A DNA stretch of 64,000 nucleotides from Ophioderma brevispina (GCA_023653785.1 JAMKCH010001666.1:1-64000); one strand, 5' to 3'. Shown: positions 12,641-25,663, counted from the stretch's first letter. Numbers and translations: made by a program. The notes: a model not told the origin generated them from the sequence alone.

Positions 12641-12677
12641 AACACCTGTCTAATAGCCTTAGACTTAGACAGGTGTT
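12641..12677. repeat. Perfect 13-bp inverted repeat (hairpin)
   Basis: AACACCTGTCTAA at 12,641-12,653 is exactly complementary to TTAGACAGGTGTT at 12,665-12,677, with an 11-nt loop. It is not followed by a T run on either strand and is not inside a recognised element. Confidence 0.75.
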
Positions 12678-12784
12678 GCCAAATTATCAGTTTTCATAGG
12701 TGGTAAAACCATAAGATTACAATAGTAACACTGACCCAATCAAATTAATAGTGAATGGTTGTTTCAAGAATTTGGTTTTTAAAT

Positions 12785-12853
12785 GACAATAAAATTTAAT
12801 TAGTTAAAAACAAAAACAAAAAACAAAAACAAAAACAAAAAAAAAAAAAAAAA
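12785..12853 (+). repeat. AATAAA followed by A-rich (CAAAAA)n tract
   Basis: An AATAAA hexamer (about 12,789) is followed within about 20 bp by (CAAAAA)n grading into pure A. This resembles the 3' end of a retroposed transcript or a retroelement tail. No recognisable element body or host gene precedes it. Confidence 0.5.
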
Positions 12854-15800
12854 GAGGGGCGACGGGGGGACGTCTTTTGAACGCACATATCCCGAATATA
12901 TATTAGGTGGCTAAAAAGGGTGGGGCTATTGTAGGGTGGTTTCTTGTTTTCTTAGGGCTGGGGTTTTGGGGCGAGGGTATAGCCTACGGGGTAACCGATC
13001 TATTCGCTGGGGTTTTGACCTAATTTCAAATAGCATGTTGCAGAAAATATTCGTGGCGTTTATATCCTCTAAAAATCTACATGTTTGATAGTTTTTGAAA
13101 TGTTGTGCATTTAGTATATGGATATGTGCTCAATAAGATAGGTCCAGCGAAAACATGAACGTAAAGTGACCAAAAATGATATTAATGTTCAAAAGAGTAG
13201 AAATACTAAGCGATCACACTTCCACACATGCTTACGTCTGAGCGGGTGGAATAAACACACGACGGGGTAACACTAAAACAAAAACATGAATATAGAGGGC
13301 GTAGACAGGCAAAAGGAGAGTGCGGCCCAAGAAGAAATCCCAAAATTTAGACATCGACCATTGGCTTAACACGTAAAAAGAAATCTTGACCGAAAAAATT
13401 ATGAAAATTAGTGATATGTTGTGTCAAGGACTCTTTTTATTTGTAATTTTGACAGTAGTGATTTGCTTTTGAATCGTATGAGTGCATTGAATTAACGGAT
13501 TTGCCTTAAAGGGGATGTCCCGATATAAGGATATAAAGTTTTTCATCTTGATAGATCGGCCCTTAATCCAAAAACCCCAATTGTAAAGTTTGGCACCAAA
13601 TATTTCAATCCATTTGGCTGTGTTGAGCTTAAAAAACGTGATTTGGAGAAGTTCCTTTACCTAGATGCGTGGGACCTTTGATCTCATTTTTAGTAGTATA
13701 GATAGATTGCAATTGACCAACCACTTCTTATAAATGTGCTACTTTACGATTCAATACGGTGGCATGACAGGTAAGAATGTATGAAAGTAACGAATGTTCT
13801 AAGTTGTATATGAATTGAAATAGGGCAATGGCGTGTATGAACATTTTTGAAAACATTTTGAAAAATTTTAAGCTCTTTGGGTGACAGCAGTAGTAACATT
13901 TAGAGAAATAAAATGAAGTCATTGGGTGTGAACAATGTTGCTGAACGTGGGAGCTTTACATTTGGAAGGGCTTTATAATATAATATTTAAAACAAATGTT
14001 ATTATCACGTTGGTACGCTGTGTACCGAATCCTGTAAGATACTGCAAAATATTGGAAATTCTTCTCCAGGTTCGCTGGTGAGTCTGCAGTGGTCAATATT
14101 GTGGTGGGTTAAGTATGTGTTGATGTGTTTTCCCGAAATAAGGTGTTGGGTGTATTATGTTCTCTAAATGTGATGGTCACATTGTTCTTTAAACTCTGTA
14201 ATGTACGAGGGATATTGAAGATCCCTATTCATCTGTGTTAATATATTTACGTTACTGTAGCTCGGCTACGTAATTGTGCAAAAAAGTCACTTAAATCAAT
14301 TGCCAAAAACCCCTGCCCTTCCCATATCTTTTACATGGATATTTCCCATTGACTCACTTGCTTTTTAAAGGAATTTTATTGGCATTGTCATTTACCCTAT
14401 CTCAACATGAAATGGCAATATTTTTGCCCGGGCTTAACAAAAAATATGCATAGCCAAAAGGCCAACGATGGCTGCGTTGGAGCACAAACAAGTCTTTTTT
14501 ACTGTAATTTGTTATTTTCACCTTTTTGGCTATTTTGATGCCTACTTATATTCGTTGAAGTCAACAATGGTCATTGGTGAATTTTGTTATTTGATTTTTT
14601 TCAGAAACAGACACGAGGGATGATACTGCAACAATTTTTGATTTAAAAAATATAAAATTTCCTTACAAAAAATGTTCTGTCAATGAAAGATCTACATGTA
14701 TTATGCAGGTCTGATGTTATCGAAATAGTGGTATTGGGATTCATCGTAATACACACGGGACCTTAACATTGGACCCCTTCAAAAGTTTGTGCCCACAAAG
14801 CCGGAAATTTAGCACTACACCTGTTCATTAAAATAGTTTGCCATCAACGATACCGTGTCACAAACACTCCACTCTGTATAGGTGTTGTTGGCATTATGAT
14901 CTGGTTCTAAGGAGTAAGCGCAAGCCGACATTTAATAAACTCGGAGATGAGCAAGCTTGCATTCGTTTGCGATTGTAGCGTCGCAAAAATTCATGAGCAA
15001 TTTTCCACTTCTGCATTTACGCGAATTTTGTAAAGCGGGTGCAATATCGCGTAGAACTTTGGTGCTATGACTAGTCTAAGAACGCCCTGAATTAATTACG
15101 CGCCCTCACCTTTCACGCACCCTTTTTTGCGGGCGTGACCTATAGGCGTAAAATAACGCCGCGACGCATCGTCTCTAGTGAAGACAGAAATTTCCCCTCT
15201 AAAAATGTCCGGTTGCGACGATTTCAGGAAACTAATCCATTGACACATTTTTTTCATTTCGGTATTTTGAAGTAGCACTTAGACCTAAACATCTGTGCAA
15301 ATCAGAAAAACGTTCGGCCCCTATGTTATCTTTTTGGAGCACTGAGTATCTAGTAAATCACATTTCCCATAGAGTTGCGTGGTATATAATGTAAAACATT
15401 TTGAGCAAAAATTACTTTTTTGAATTCTTTTCTCAAAAATTTAATTTTTCTTTTTTTATAATTTTTTATTTCAGATTGTTATCAGCATAAATGAATGTAC
15501 TATATATCCAAATTTTAAGAATTCGACGGCCCCATTTAAATCATGATGCCAACACTTAAGAACCTTTACCGGTGTCTTGCATTAACTCTGTTAAAAGTTC
15601 AAAAAATGTTTTCGCAAGGCCCTTAACTAGGTGTACGGTTTTGATGTAACAGTGATTGATTTAAAAGGTGAAAAGCTACTGCTTGTAAATTTAAACGCCC
15701 TCTGAAAAAAATTTATTTAAAATACAGCTAGTTCACCAAAATATAGAGCAGGATAAATGGCTATGCTCCATGACAAAATAAAAAAAGGTTTTCAAAATCA

Positions 15801-16005
15801 CCCGGTTTAAGGTACCAAATAAACATCGTAGGCCTACGGGGGTGAGTAGTCTCTGCCACAGCCTGCATATCGCTGCTCTGTAGACTCGGTGGACGCAAAT
15901 ATACAGTCTTGTCAAGAAGAGATCAGCAGGTTTCTGATTGGCTATCTTACCCCCGGGATCCTACCCGATGATTTTTTGTTTTATCAGGGAGCTTGCTTGA
16001 CTGTA

Positions 16006-16054
16006 AAGTAGTCTCATTCTCAAACGATACCGTGGAGTGATACTGAGACTACTT
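16006..16054. repeat. 11-bp inverted repeat
   Basis: AAGTAGTCTCA (16,006-16,016) and TGAGACTACTT (16,044-16,054) are perfect complements separated by 27 bp. Confidence 0.6.
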
Positions 16055-16319
16055 AAAATCTCGAGCTATGACGACTGACAGCATTGACTTCCGGATCAAC
16101 ACAAACATGAATAGAGGGAGTTCAAGTTGAAAATCATTGGGTGTTTTCCCTTGGTGGTCGTGTTACAAAAATACCTGGTACTCGGGGGTTAAGCAAGAAT
16201 CACTTTTCGAAAGTATTTTTAAAACCAATGAATAGGGTTTATAGGTCATTAAGGTCACCGTCATATGGTATTTGAGGTCCCTCTCTGGTAATGGTTTTGG
16301 ACCAGTCTGGGAGGTAAAG

Positions 16320-16560
16320 GCGTGAAACCAACGCCGTAAATAAACCCAGACCCGAAGAATTTCTCTCCCGAAACAGCGTACCAAAATCAAGGTGCTCCAA
16401 AGTATTATAATGAGCATACTCACTTCATTAACATAGTTTTGGGCACCACCATATTTGGTTTACGTATCGTCGTATTTGAAAATCCTTATGCAATATTTAT
16501 GCACACGCGTGTATTGTCCGTTGTCACACTAAGCGATTGAAAACAACAATAACGAACGAT
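16320..16560 (+). repeat. Dispersed repeat (second copy at 27,890-28,120)
   Basis: Shared landmarks in the same order include CCCAGACCCGAAGA, CTCCCGAACAG, CAAAATC.AGGTGC, CATATTTGGTTTACGTA.CGTC and GTGAAAACAACAATAAC (approximate). Both copies carry indels. No coding capacity is seen, and class and termini are unknown. Confidence 0.65.
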
Positions 16561-17690
16561 GCCACCCATGCTATCTCTCGAACTCAAATATCTCTTTTTC
16601 CTAAGCAAAATTTACAGGGGTCATCGGGAATACTTTTGTGCATTGATGCAGGAATCTTTTTTAGATGCATGGTTTCTTCCAACGATGGATTTTTTGCATA
16701 ATTATTGGCAAAAATCGGTCGTGCGTGTGCTTATGAAGCGAAGCAACAGCGCACAACGCGCAGCTGGTTGCGCAACAACAGGGATGGCGCGAGAGGTGTG
16801 AAATAAAATTGATTGATTCAGCCCAAATGCCAAATCGCCGGATAAGGAATGAAGGACGCCCTCTATAGTTTTCCGAGAACGGATGAACGTGAAACGTTTT
16901 GCAACATAAAGCGACTGCTTAAAGTTTACCTTTTGTAGTTAAAAAAAATCTACTTTACATAAATTCCCAAAAGTCGGTTTTTATGTACAGTTATAATACA
17001 GGCTTAAATGGGTATTGGAATTTCTATATTTGAAACCCTTCCGCCCCCAAGAACCACATACCGCTTTGCAAAGATTGTGCTCTATATAATTTTAAAACCA
17101 TATATATATAGTGGCCTTCTGGTTCTGGGTGGGGAAAGACCCATTTTTGCATTTTTGTTTCCTGGTGGGCCGGAACACTACATGGAATTGCCAAAAAACC
17201 AACAAAGTCTATTACCTTACAAACCATACCACATCACTATCTGTCCGACAATGCTAATCTACCAGGGCTCAGTCAGTAGCTTGGATGATCCAATTACAAC
17301 AGCTGACTATGCATGTCCTGGTATATCATCGTACTAAAATACAGGGATGGTTTGTTCATACATGGTGTGAATGAAGCTATTGAACTGTGCCTTGGAAATT
17401 GTGATTTTATTAGCTCATAATGATAGTTAACTTGTTTCCTGATATAATAGCGCTGTCATGGGCCATGTGTTGTCTTCCAGAGTCTGCTTGGCCTGGTGTG
17501 AAGACGGTTATATAATCCAAATCTTAGCTAATAGCTAATAGGTATTTGGGTATTTGTTATATAGGGTCCCCCTGCCTCATGTAGCTTCTTCATAGCTTAT
17601 GAAGGACGAGAGGTCTATCTAGGCGACACTTACAGCTCCATTAACAAAGGGTAGCTATGCAAAATCTTCCTGTTTCTTCAGAAAATTAAT
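16561..17690. other. Gene-free DNA
   Basis: AT-rich sequence with a few open stretches (16,559-16,801 and 17,008-17,337) that show no recognisable domain or splice context. I do not call genes here. Confidence 0.35.
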
Positions 17691-19319
17691 AAATGCGTAA
17701 TTGAAATGGATGCATGCCTAGGCTTTGCTTTTTCAGAGCGCAGTTTGCCACTGAAGTTTCTCAATTTTTCTCATTGTTTATTGAACAAGTGTATTTTGGG
17801 GATAAAAAACACCTTGGTATACCTGATAAGGATTGTACAACACCAACTCATAAATTGATGGTGAAATATTAACTACGTGATTATAGAGGCATCCTCATTT
17901 CTTATCCGGGCGATGTCCTTTATTGGTCGAGCTATGTGTTGCAAAATATTGGGCGAGACGCAGTCGAGCCCATTTTTCCAAATCATAGCGAGACCAATAA
18001 ATATGGGCGCAAATTATCCATTTTATCATTATCATGCGTCTAGGATTCGATATTATCGCGTATCGCACACCTCAAAGCCTGAAATGAGAGAAATCGGTTC
18101 GATGCTGGCCTATTCAATAACACTCGCGATTCCCCTCTTGTTTATTTTCCAGCTCTGTGCGTGGAAGACTGATTTAAGTTCGTATGTGAATGCAAGAAGT
18201 CCGTATCTACATTTTGTCGAACAGGAGAAAGGCGTGTTGTGTTCAAATTTCTTTTGTTTTCTTTGTTTTCCGATCGTCTTTTCTAAAAAAATTATTTTGA
18301 TTTTAGACTTGGGGTAAAGTTTAAAGTTATGAGTTTTTAACAGTACTTTCAAAAAATAAAGAGAAAAACAGATTTTCCCCAAAATGTCAGTTACGACATT
18401 CTTGCATTCAACATGACGATCTATGTTATATTTGTTAAAAAACACACCGAATATCTGTTCCAACTACCAGCAGGGAACAGAAGGGGATGGATCCGAAAGG
18501 ATACGTCAAGAGTCACTAAAGCAATAAAAAATGGCCAACAGCAAATAAAGTGACTAAACAAATACCATCCAATGGTAGGAAAACAATTAAAACAATTGAC
18601 TGATAAAAACCAACGCGTTTTCAAAACCGCGAAACCCTTTCTTTGTAAGGCGAATTAAAACATTAGTTAATTAAAATACGTCTTGTATGTAGAGAACATT
18701 AGCAAGACTATATGATCTCATAACCTGAAAGATTCTGACTGGACAAACTCTTAACCCTAACCTTGTCCTTTCTGCGCAGTTAAATTATGTATTTTTGGTA
18801 GTTAAAACTTCCTCTAGAATCTTGCCATGATGGCTTGATCTGTTATCTGTTATTATATTCTTAATAATATATTCTCTTATCTCAGAATAAAGTATTTAGA
18901 GACTGCCACTGCCACTGCCGACTCCGCCACTGGGCCCAGATCGGGGGGGGGGGGTTTACTCTCACCAAAATCGTACGTGGTGCCTAGTGGACCTCAAAAT
19001 GCTGACTGCTCCTATACCGCATGTTGGGGGATATTTAAGACCTCTTCAATATACCAAACCTGTAACTTATCGACCCTTTCCCTATACCAAATTTAAAAAC
19101 GAAATCAATCACTCATTTTCCATTTATTTCCTAATTTTTCATTGATTTTTTCATTGATTTCTCATTAATATAAAATAAAAAGGGGGGATCAAATATTTCT
19201 CTTAGAGAAAGTGCACCGCTTCAGTAGATTCCATCAAAAAGGGCATTAGTATACCCAGTATTTTTTCTTTCTTTCTGATACCCCCCCATCGATATACTGA
19301 ATGTGGCAAAAAAAAAGGC

Positions 19320-19376
19320 CCAAAAACCAAGGCATATATAGTATACCAATACATACTGCCCCCCCCCCCCCCCCCC
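19320..19376. repeat. Poly-C tract
   Basis: An uninterrupted run of about 18 C lies at 19,359-19,376, in a degenerate stretch whose counterpart at 22,005-22,045 has C runs joined to a G run. Both are likely sequencing and assembly trouble spots. Confidence 0.7.
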
Positions 19377-19719
19377 GGGTGCCAAGATAGTGGTACGAAT
19401 CCGTGTTTGGGTCGCAGCATTAGAAATCGGGCGAGTTTCTATGGAACGCGCGTGTCATCAATCTCAAGCACCAACACATCGCGGACTATCTGCCGTTTGC
19501 GTTTCGGGGCGCAAAATGACATCGCATTTTGCGCATAGAACACTTTAGTAAGCAGCGATTGATTCCGAATCATTACGGTAATATTCTCTATCTCAATGCT
19601 CATCAATCAATTCGATCCCGGCCTGTGTAAAATGGGAAGCCCGCGCATTTACATACGTACTGCGGTGTAGGCCAACCATTAGAACACATTGTTTTCATAT
19701 TTCGGAATAAACGCATTTC

Positions 19720-20245
19720 TTTTTTCGATTCGGAATAGCAGTCTTGGCTGGATCGGAATAATAACGCCAGTTCTCTCTTGCTCAAGTTTCGGAATAAACG
19801 CCGCTCTTGCGGGATTGGAAGAACGCCCGTTTCTTGCTGATTTGGAATAACGCAGTTCTTGCCTGGATTCGGAATAACACCGTTCTGCTCGATTCGGAAT
19901 AACCAGTTCCGTGCTTCAATCGTAATAACACAGCTTCTCTTGTTCGATTCCGGATAATAAACGCACCTTCGAATAACGCAACTCTTGTTCATTTCGGATA
20001 AACACCATCCTCTTCTTGCTCAATTCTGAATAAGTAGCTTTTGCCTCCGATTCGGAATAACCCCGCATCTTCCGAATAACGCAGCTCATGCTTAATTCGG
20101 ACCAACAAAACCTCTTCGGAATAACGAGTTCTTGCCAATTCGGAATAACACACCACTTTACGGAATAACGAGCTCTTGCTCGTTCGGAACACCAGCTAAT
20201 TGCTCTATTCGGAATAACGCCTTCGGAATAACGCAGCTCGGAATA
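19720..20245 (-). repeat. 26-27-bp minisatellite, reverse orientation, copy 1
   Basis: Units of the form GATTCGGAATAACGCAGCTC plus TTGC are the reverse complement of the array at 4,870-5,515. Copies are more irregular here, with many 1-2-bp indels. They belong to tandem duplication II. Confidence 0.85.
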
Positions 20246-20360
20246 AAGTGCTGACCCCGCCTCCTGGGCAATCTGCCATGTGGTCTACTATTCACATTTT
20301 CATCCACTTCCTTCACAACAGTTTCAAAAATTAAAGTGTTGTAACGTTCTTAAAATTACT

Positions 20361-23010
20361 AAATGCGTAATTGAAATGGATGCATGCCTAGGCTTTGCTT
20401 TTTCAGAGCGCAGTTTGCCACTGAAGTTTCTCAATTTTTCTCATTGTTTATTGAACAAGTGTATTTTGGGGATAAAAAACACCTTGGTATACCTGATAAG
20501 GATTGTACAACACCAACTCATAAATTGATGGTGAAATATTAACTACGTGATTATAGAGGCATCCTCATTTCTTATCCGGGCGATGTCCTTTATTGGTCGA
20601 GCTATGTGTTGCAAAATATTGGGCGAGACGCAGTCGAGCCCATTTTTCCAAATCATAGCGAGACCAATAAATATGGGCGCAAATTATCCATTTTATCATT
20701 ATCATGCGTCTAGGATTCGATATTATCGCGTATCGCACACCTCAAAGCCTGAAATGAGAGAAATCGGTTCGATGCTGGCCTATTCAATAACACTCGCGAT
20801 TCCCCTCTTGTTTATTTTCCAGCTCTGTGCGTGGAAGACTGATTTAAGTTCGTATGTGAATGCAAGAAGTCCGTATCTACATTTTGTCGAACAGGAGAAA
20901 GGCGTGTTGTGTTCAAATTTCTTTTGTTTTCTTTGTTTTCCGATCGTCTTTTCTAAAAAAATTATTTTGATTTTAGACTTGGGGTAAAGTTTAAAGTTAT
21001 GAGTTTTTAACAGTACTTTCAAAAATAAAGAGAAAAACAGATTTTCCCCAAAATGTCAGTTACGACATTCTTGCATTCAACATGACGATCTATGTTATAT
21101 TTGTTAAAAAACACACCGAATATCTGTTCCAACTACCAGCAGGGAACAGAAGGGGATGGATCCGAAAGGATACGTCAAGAGTCACTAAAGCAATAAAAAA
21201 TGGCCAACAGCAAATAAAGTGACTAAACAAATACCATCCAATGGTAGGAAAACAATTAAAACAATTGACTGATAAAAACCAACGCGTTTTCAAAACCGCG
21301 AAACCCTTTCTTTGTAAGGCGAATTAAAAACATTAGTTAATTAAAATACGTCTTTGTATGTAGAGAACATTAGCAAGACTATATGATCTCATAACCTGAA
21401 AGATTCTGACTGGACAAATCTTAACCCTAACCTTTACTTTCTGCAGTTAAAATTATGTATTTTTGGTAGTTAACATTTCCTCTAGAATTTGGCCATGATG
21501 GCTGCTTGTTACTCGGTTAATCTTATTCTAATAATATATTCTTAGCTGAAAAGTATTTAGAGATGCCGACTCAGCCACTGGGGCCAGATCGGGGGGGGGG
21601 GTTACTCTCACCAAAATCGTACGTGTGCCTAGTGGGACCTCAAAAGGCTGACTTCTATATACCCATGTGGGGGATATTTAAGACCCGTTCAATATACCCA
21701 AACCTGTAAAAATTAATCTACCTTTCCTATACCCAAATTTAACGAAATCACTCATTTTTCAATTGCTTTTTACTAATTTTTCATTGATTTTCATTGAAAC
21801 TTTTCATTAATTTATAAAATAAAAGGGGGGATCAAAATATTGGGTCACTATTTCTCTTAGAAAGTGCAACCTTCAGTATATTCCATCAAAAAACGGGCAT
21901 TAGTATACCCATTATTTTTCTGTTCCAACCCCCCACATCGATATACTGAATTTGGAAAAAAAAAGCCCAAAAACCAAGGCATAAGACGTATACCAAGACA
22001 TACTGAGCCCCCCCCCCACCCCCCCCCCCCCGGGGGGGGGGCGCGGGGGGGCAAGATAGTGTTACTAATCGGGTTTTGGTCGGGCGAGCATTAGAAATCG
22101 GCGAGTTTTTAGGGAAACTCGCGTTCATCAATCTCAAGCACGCCAAATCGCGCGACCTATATGACGGTGCGTAGTGTCGGGCGCAAAATGACATCGCAAT
22201 TTTGGACGCATAGAAACATTTAGTAAACAGCGATTGATTCCGAATCATTACGGTAATTATTTCTATCTCAATGCATCATCATCAATTCGAATCCCGCCTG
22301 TAAGCAATGGGGAAGCCCGCCGCAGTAATACGTACTGGCGGTGGAGTCCAACCATAGAAACACACACTGTTTCATAATTTGGATTAAACGCAGGTTCTTT
22401 TTTCGCTAAGGAATAACGCAGTTCTTGCGGGATTCGGAATAAACGCAGTTCTTCATCAATTCGAATAAACGCAGCTCTTGCGGATTCGGAATAACGACCA
22501 GTTAGAGTTCTTGCTGGATTTGGAATAACGCAGTTTCTTGCTGGAGTCGAGAATAACACCGTTCTTGCTCGATTTCGGAATACGAGTTCTTGTCAATTCG
22601 GAATAACACTGCTCTTGTTCGATTCGGAATAACGCAACCTTCCGAATAACGCAGTTCTTGTCAATTCGGAAATAACACACCTCGTGCTCCTCAATTCTGA
22701 ATTAACGTAGCTTTGCTCGATCGGAAAACGGCAGCTTCGGAATAGCAGCTCATGCTTAATTAGATAACACACCTCGGAATAACGAAGTTCTAGCTCAATT
22801 CGGAGAAATAACACACTTTCGGAATAACGCAGCTCCTGCTCGATTCGGAATAACCACAGCTATTGCTCTATTCGGAATAAAAGCAGATTCGGAGAAATAA
22901 ACGCCAGCTCGGATAAGTGCTGACCCGACTGGCTCCCATGGGTCTATCACATTGTAGAACTTCCTTCACAACAGTGTCAAAAATTAAAGTGTTTTTGGTA
23001 ACGTTCTTAA
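20361..23010 (+). repeat. Tandem duplication II, copy 2
   Basis: This is a head-to-tail repeat of 17,691-20,360. It ends near 23,010, where the AACGTTCTTAAA sequence also found at the end of copy 1 (about 20,343-20,356) passes into new DNA. The 5' third is identical to copy 1. The 3' two thirds are indel-rich, including a hard C/G-run junction at 22,005-22,045. Confidence 0.82.
22385..22915 (-). repeat. 26-27-bp minisatellite, reverse orientation, copy 2
   Basis: The same CGGAATAACGCAGCTCTTGC-type units as 19,720-20,245 are present, again in reverse orientation relative to the arrays at 4.9 and 8.7 kb. Confidence 0.85.
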
Positions 23011-23760
23011 ATTGATAGAAGCCGTCATTTTGTGTTTAGGGGGGGGCTTCAAAATGGTTTAAAAGCTCCTGTGGAACTCGTAGCTTGTTTCCAGTTGAAC
23101 TCGGGCTTCTGCAAGCAGAATCTCTTTTCTAGTTCCAAAATGATGGATAAATATGCTGACAATTACGATGGTCAGAGTTTAGTTCACAGAGTTGTATGCC
23201 ACGGGCAATTACGCAAACACCACTTGCCTGTTTTATTAAGATGAGGTCCAGTTTTATGTGTTCAAGTAGCGATGAATCCTGCCAGACCGATGCTAGCATG
23301 AGGGTCTCATTTGCGCGGTTCGTAAGTGGTTTTCCTCACACACTTTGACTAGCCTTTCCACCATTGTCATTGATGGTATCACGATATCAGTGATCGTCCA
23401 AATTTAATGCTGGAGATTATGAGTGTCAAGTTCAAACTCTAGGCTGAAGTCACCTTGTACGATGTGGACGTTATGACGTTGGCTGGATTCAGATGGCCGT
23501 AATGTAGATTCTTAAACAGCTGTGAAAAATGTAAGCCCCCCCCCCCCCCAATTCATGGTGCATACCGGTTCAATTCGTTGAATTGAACCCAGATAGTACG
23601 CGCTGCTGTATTGCTGTGATTTTAGGTTGAAGCGCTCGCGTAATCCTGCCGTTTTGCTACGTTCGCGCGCGCCCTGCCAACGTTGCATCTCGTTGCGTAT
23701 GACCGTTGCGTTCAACGGGTGTTCGTTGTTGTCACTGGGTGGCAGTCCTTTCTTGTTGAT
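23011..23760. other. Gene-free DNA
   Basis: No exon or repeat boundary is recognised. A short C run lies at about 23,538-23,550. Confidence 0.35.
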
Positions 23761-23763
23761 TTA

Positions 23764-24190
23764 GGGGAGAGGGGGGGGGGTAGTTGAGCCACAGGGTAAG
23801 ATGAGCCCACCCCCTCTAGAAAGAAAAAAGAACTTATTAACTTTAAACTACTATCTGGAATACATTGCATAACACCGGCTTCTCAAGGTAAAATGAAATC
23901 AATGCACATATAATTAGAAAGTTGTACTAAAAAGTTCATTTTGGCCACTTTTTCTAACTTTCTGTAAAAAAAGATTTTGTCAATTCCCCCTACAACGCTG
24001 AAAAAAAGCTATAATGTCACTCTTTTGTGTATTGAGGGCGTGATATGTGAACATACTGAACATAACTTAGAAAACTGATTGTAACTGTAGCAAGTTTTAG
24101 TTGAAGGATCTTGATTTTTGAACTAAAATGGTCCCTATGGGGTAGGTTGAGCAACTGGGCATGGGGTAAGTGAGCATAGGAAAAATGTGC
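23764..24190. repeat. Repeat with GGGGTAAGTTGAGC-type words
   Basis: Words of the form GGGTA(A)G.TGAGC recur at about 23,780-23,812 and 24,135-24,180 (for example GGGGTAGGTTGAGC and GGGGTAAGTGAGC). Similar phrases are common in the terminal regions of animal DNA transposons. The sequence to the right (24,250-24,740) has open frames on both strands, but no transposase motif could be identified. Confidence 0.45.
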
Positions 24191-25660
24191 ACAATTTTAA
24201 AAAAAAAATCCAATGTTTTTTATTATTTTAGTTAGTTTATTTATTTTTCAAACTTTAGACAAACTTTCACTATATTTCAAACAAAGTTTTTGACAAATAC
24301 CTGACGAAACAAAAAAATGAGAAAAAGGCAATAAATGGATTTTCAATGCTATGACACACAGATATAGAAAAGGAGAATCCCCCAGGTCTGGCCGCCATTG
24401 TTTGTGCGGCATGGATGCGCTATTGGGGGTATTCGTAAATGATCGCAATTGCATTTTACGCATCTCGGATATTCGTTAGCGTATGCGTGGGCAGAGTTAT
24501 TCAGCGTTAACTTGCAAAACGCGTGTCTGTGGTAGCACTGTTTCTGTATACATTCGACATTCTTTTTCAAGTTCATGATGCTGGCGCCTTTGTATTTTGG
24601 CATGTCGACAAACAAAGCATCATTTTTGATTTATTATCAAACTCAAAGAATGTAGTCGAGTTCACACTGCTAGAGAAGCTTGGATTGTGCGAAAGTTGTA
24701 GGGAAAGTGATATGAAGAAAATAAAAGTACAACACTAAGTTATGTTAGCAATTCTCTATAAAGTTGTAAAGCACAAAAACACTCGGCAGTTGAGTCATCA
24801 CTATAGAAAAAGGGACCGGATTAAGCGAATATGCACTGTTGAAAAAAATACGGTAAAAAAAAGCGTCAGTATAGGCCTATTGTAAAAAAGAATACATCAT
24901 AAAAACACGTGTATAGAATTAAAAACAAACACTGGACGCCCATAATGACGAACTTTTTTTACATAGGTACCCGTAACATTTCAGTTTGTTGTAAAATCTA
25001 CAATCAAAACCAGGTCAAACCACCTCGAAAATTTGCATTACCGTATTTTGTTGCAGAATGGATGACTGTCTAATACCGTGAAATTTTACATTTTTACTTG
25101 TAAAACTGTATAGCATCACAAAGTATATTTAATATTGACATTATTAAAAATGAATAAGAGGGACAGTTTTAAATTTAGTCATAATAGGCCTGAAAATTTT
25201 AAACGTAAAATACACTTGGCTGTATTTCCAAATACCCGCACAATACGATAGCTATAGCTTTCTTTACATGTACGGTAAAATTTCAGGGTAATTTTACACT
25301 GTAGGTCTACCGTTAAGGAATTGGGTTCTTTTCAAATAATAAGGTCCTTCATGATAAAAAACATTTATTGAAGTAGGTGAACTTGCGAATATATATTTCA
25401 AATACATAGAAGCTTTAACAGCCCGTGACACCTCACCAAATCAAGACAAAACGATTTGCCAACAGCCGGTTTATTCCTGTATAAAATAAAACAAACAAAA
25501 TGATGGATTACGGCTACCCAGTAAATTTTACCGTTTTACTACGGAGAGTAGATAGCGTGTTTAAAACCGTTAGTCAGCCATTATTTCAAATATCATACAG
25601 ACTGTCCAAAAAAAACTATACGATCACCAAAAGACTCTCAATTTTTTGGCCAAAAATTTA
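24191..25660. other. Gene-free AT-rich DNA with TACGGTAAAA words
   Basis: TACGGTAAAA or its complement occurs at about 24,850, 25,272 and 25,527, suggesting a diffuse repeat. No supported gene is present. An 88-codon minus-strand frame starting near 24,615 is unidentified. Confidence 0.3.
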
Positions 25661-25663
25661 AGT

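Larger units (their letters stand above)
12191..16300. other. Gene-free AT-rich DNA
   Basis: About 4 kb of AT-rich single-copy-looking DNA. I recognise no exon, domain or RNA gene. It contains a 13-bp-stem hairpin (12,641-12,677), an A-rich tract after AATAAA (12,789-12,853) and an 11-bp-stem hairpin (16,006-16,054), listed separately. Confidence 0.4.
17691..20360 (+). repeat. Tandem duplication II, copy 1 (2.67 kb)
   Basis: The unit starts AAATGCGTAATTGAAATGG and recurs at 20,361, an offset of 2,670 bp. About 660 bp at the 5' end (to about 18,348) look identical. A single 1-bp difference follows and, beyond about 18,640, indels become frequent until the minisatellite. It includes a 146-codon ORF repeated exactly in both copies, which I consider fortuitous. 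A local inverted repeat, TTATTGGTCGAGCTATG / CATAGCGAGACCAATAA, lies at about 17,908-18,001. Confidence 0.85.

Noticed and set aside
17877..18317. 146-codon ORF, repeated exactly at 20,547-20,987
   Set aside because: Exact conservation is explained by the tandem duplication, not selection. Part of it is an inverted repeat, and no domain is recognisable.
24349..24615. Minus-strand frame starting MPKYK, considered as a pogo/Tigger-type transposase start
   Set aside because: The following residues do not match the helix-turn-helix pattern of that family and no DDE region follows; left unassigned.
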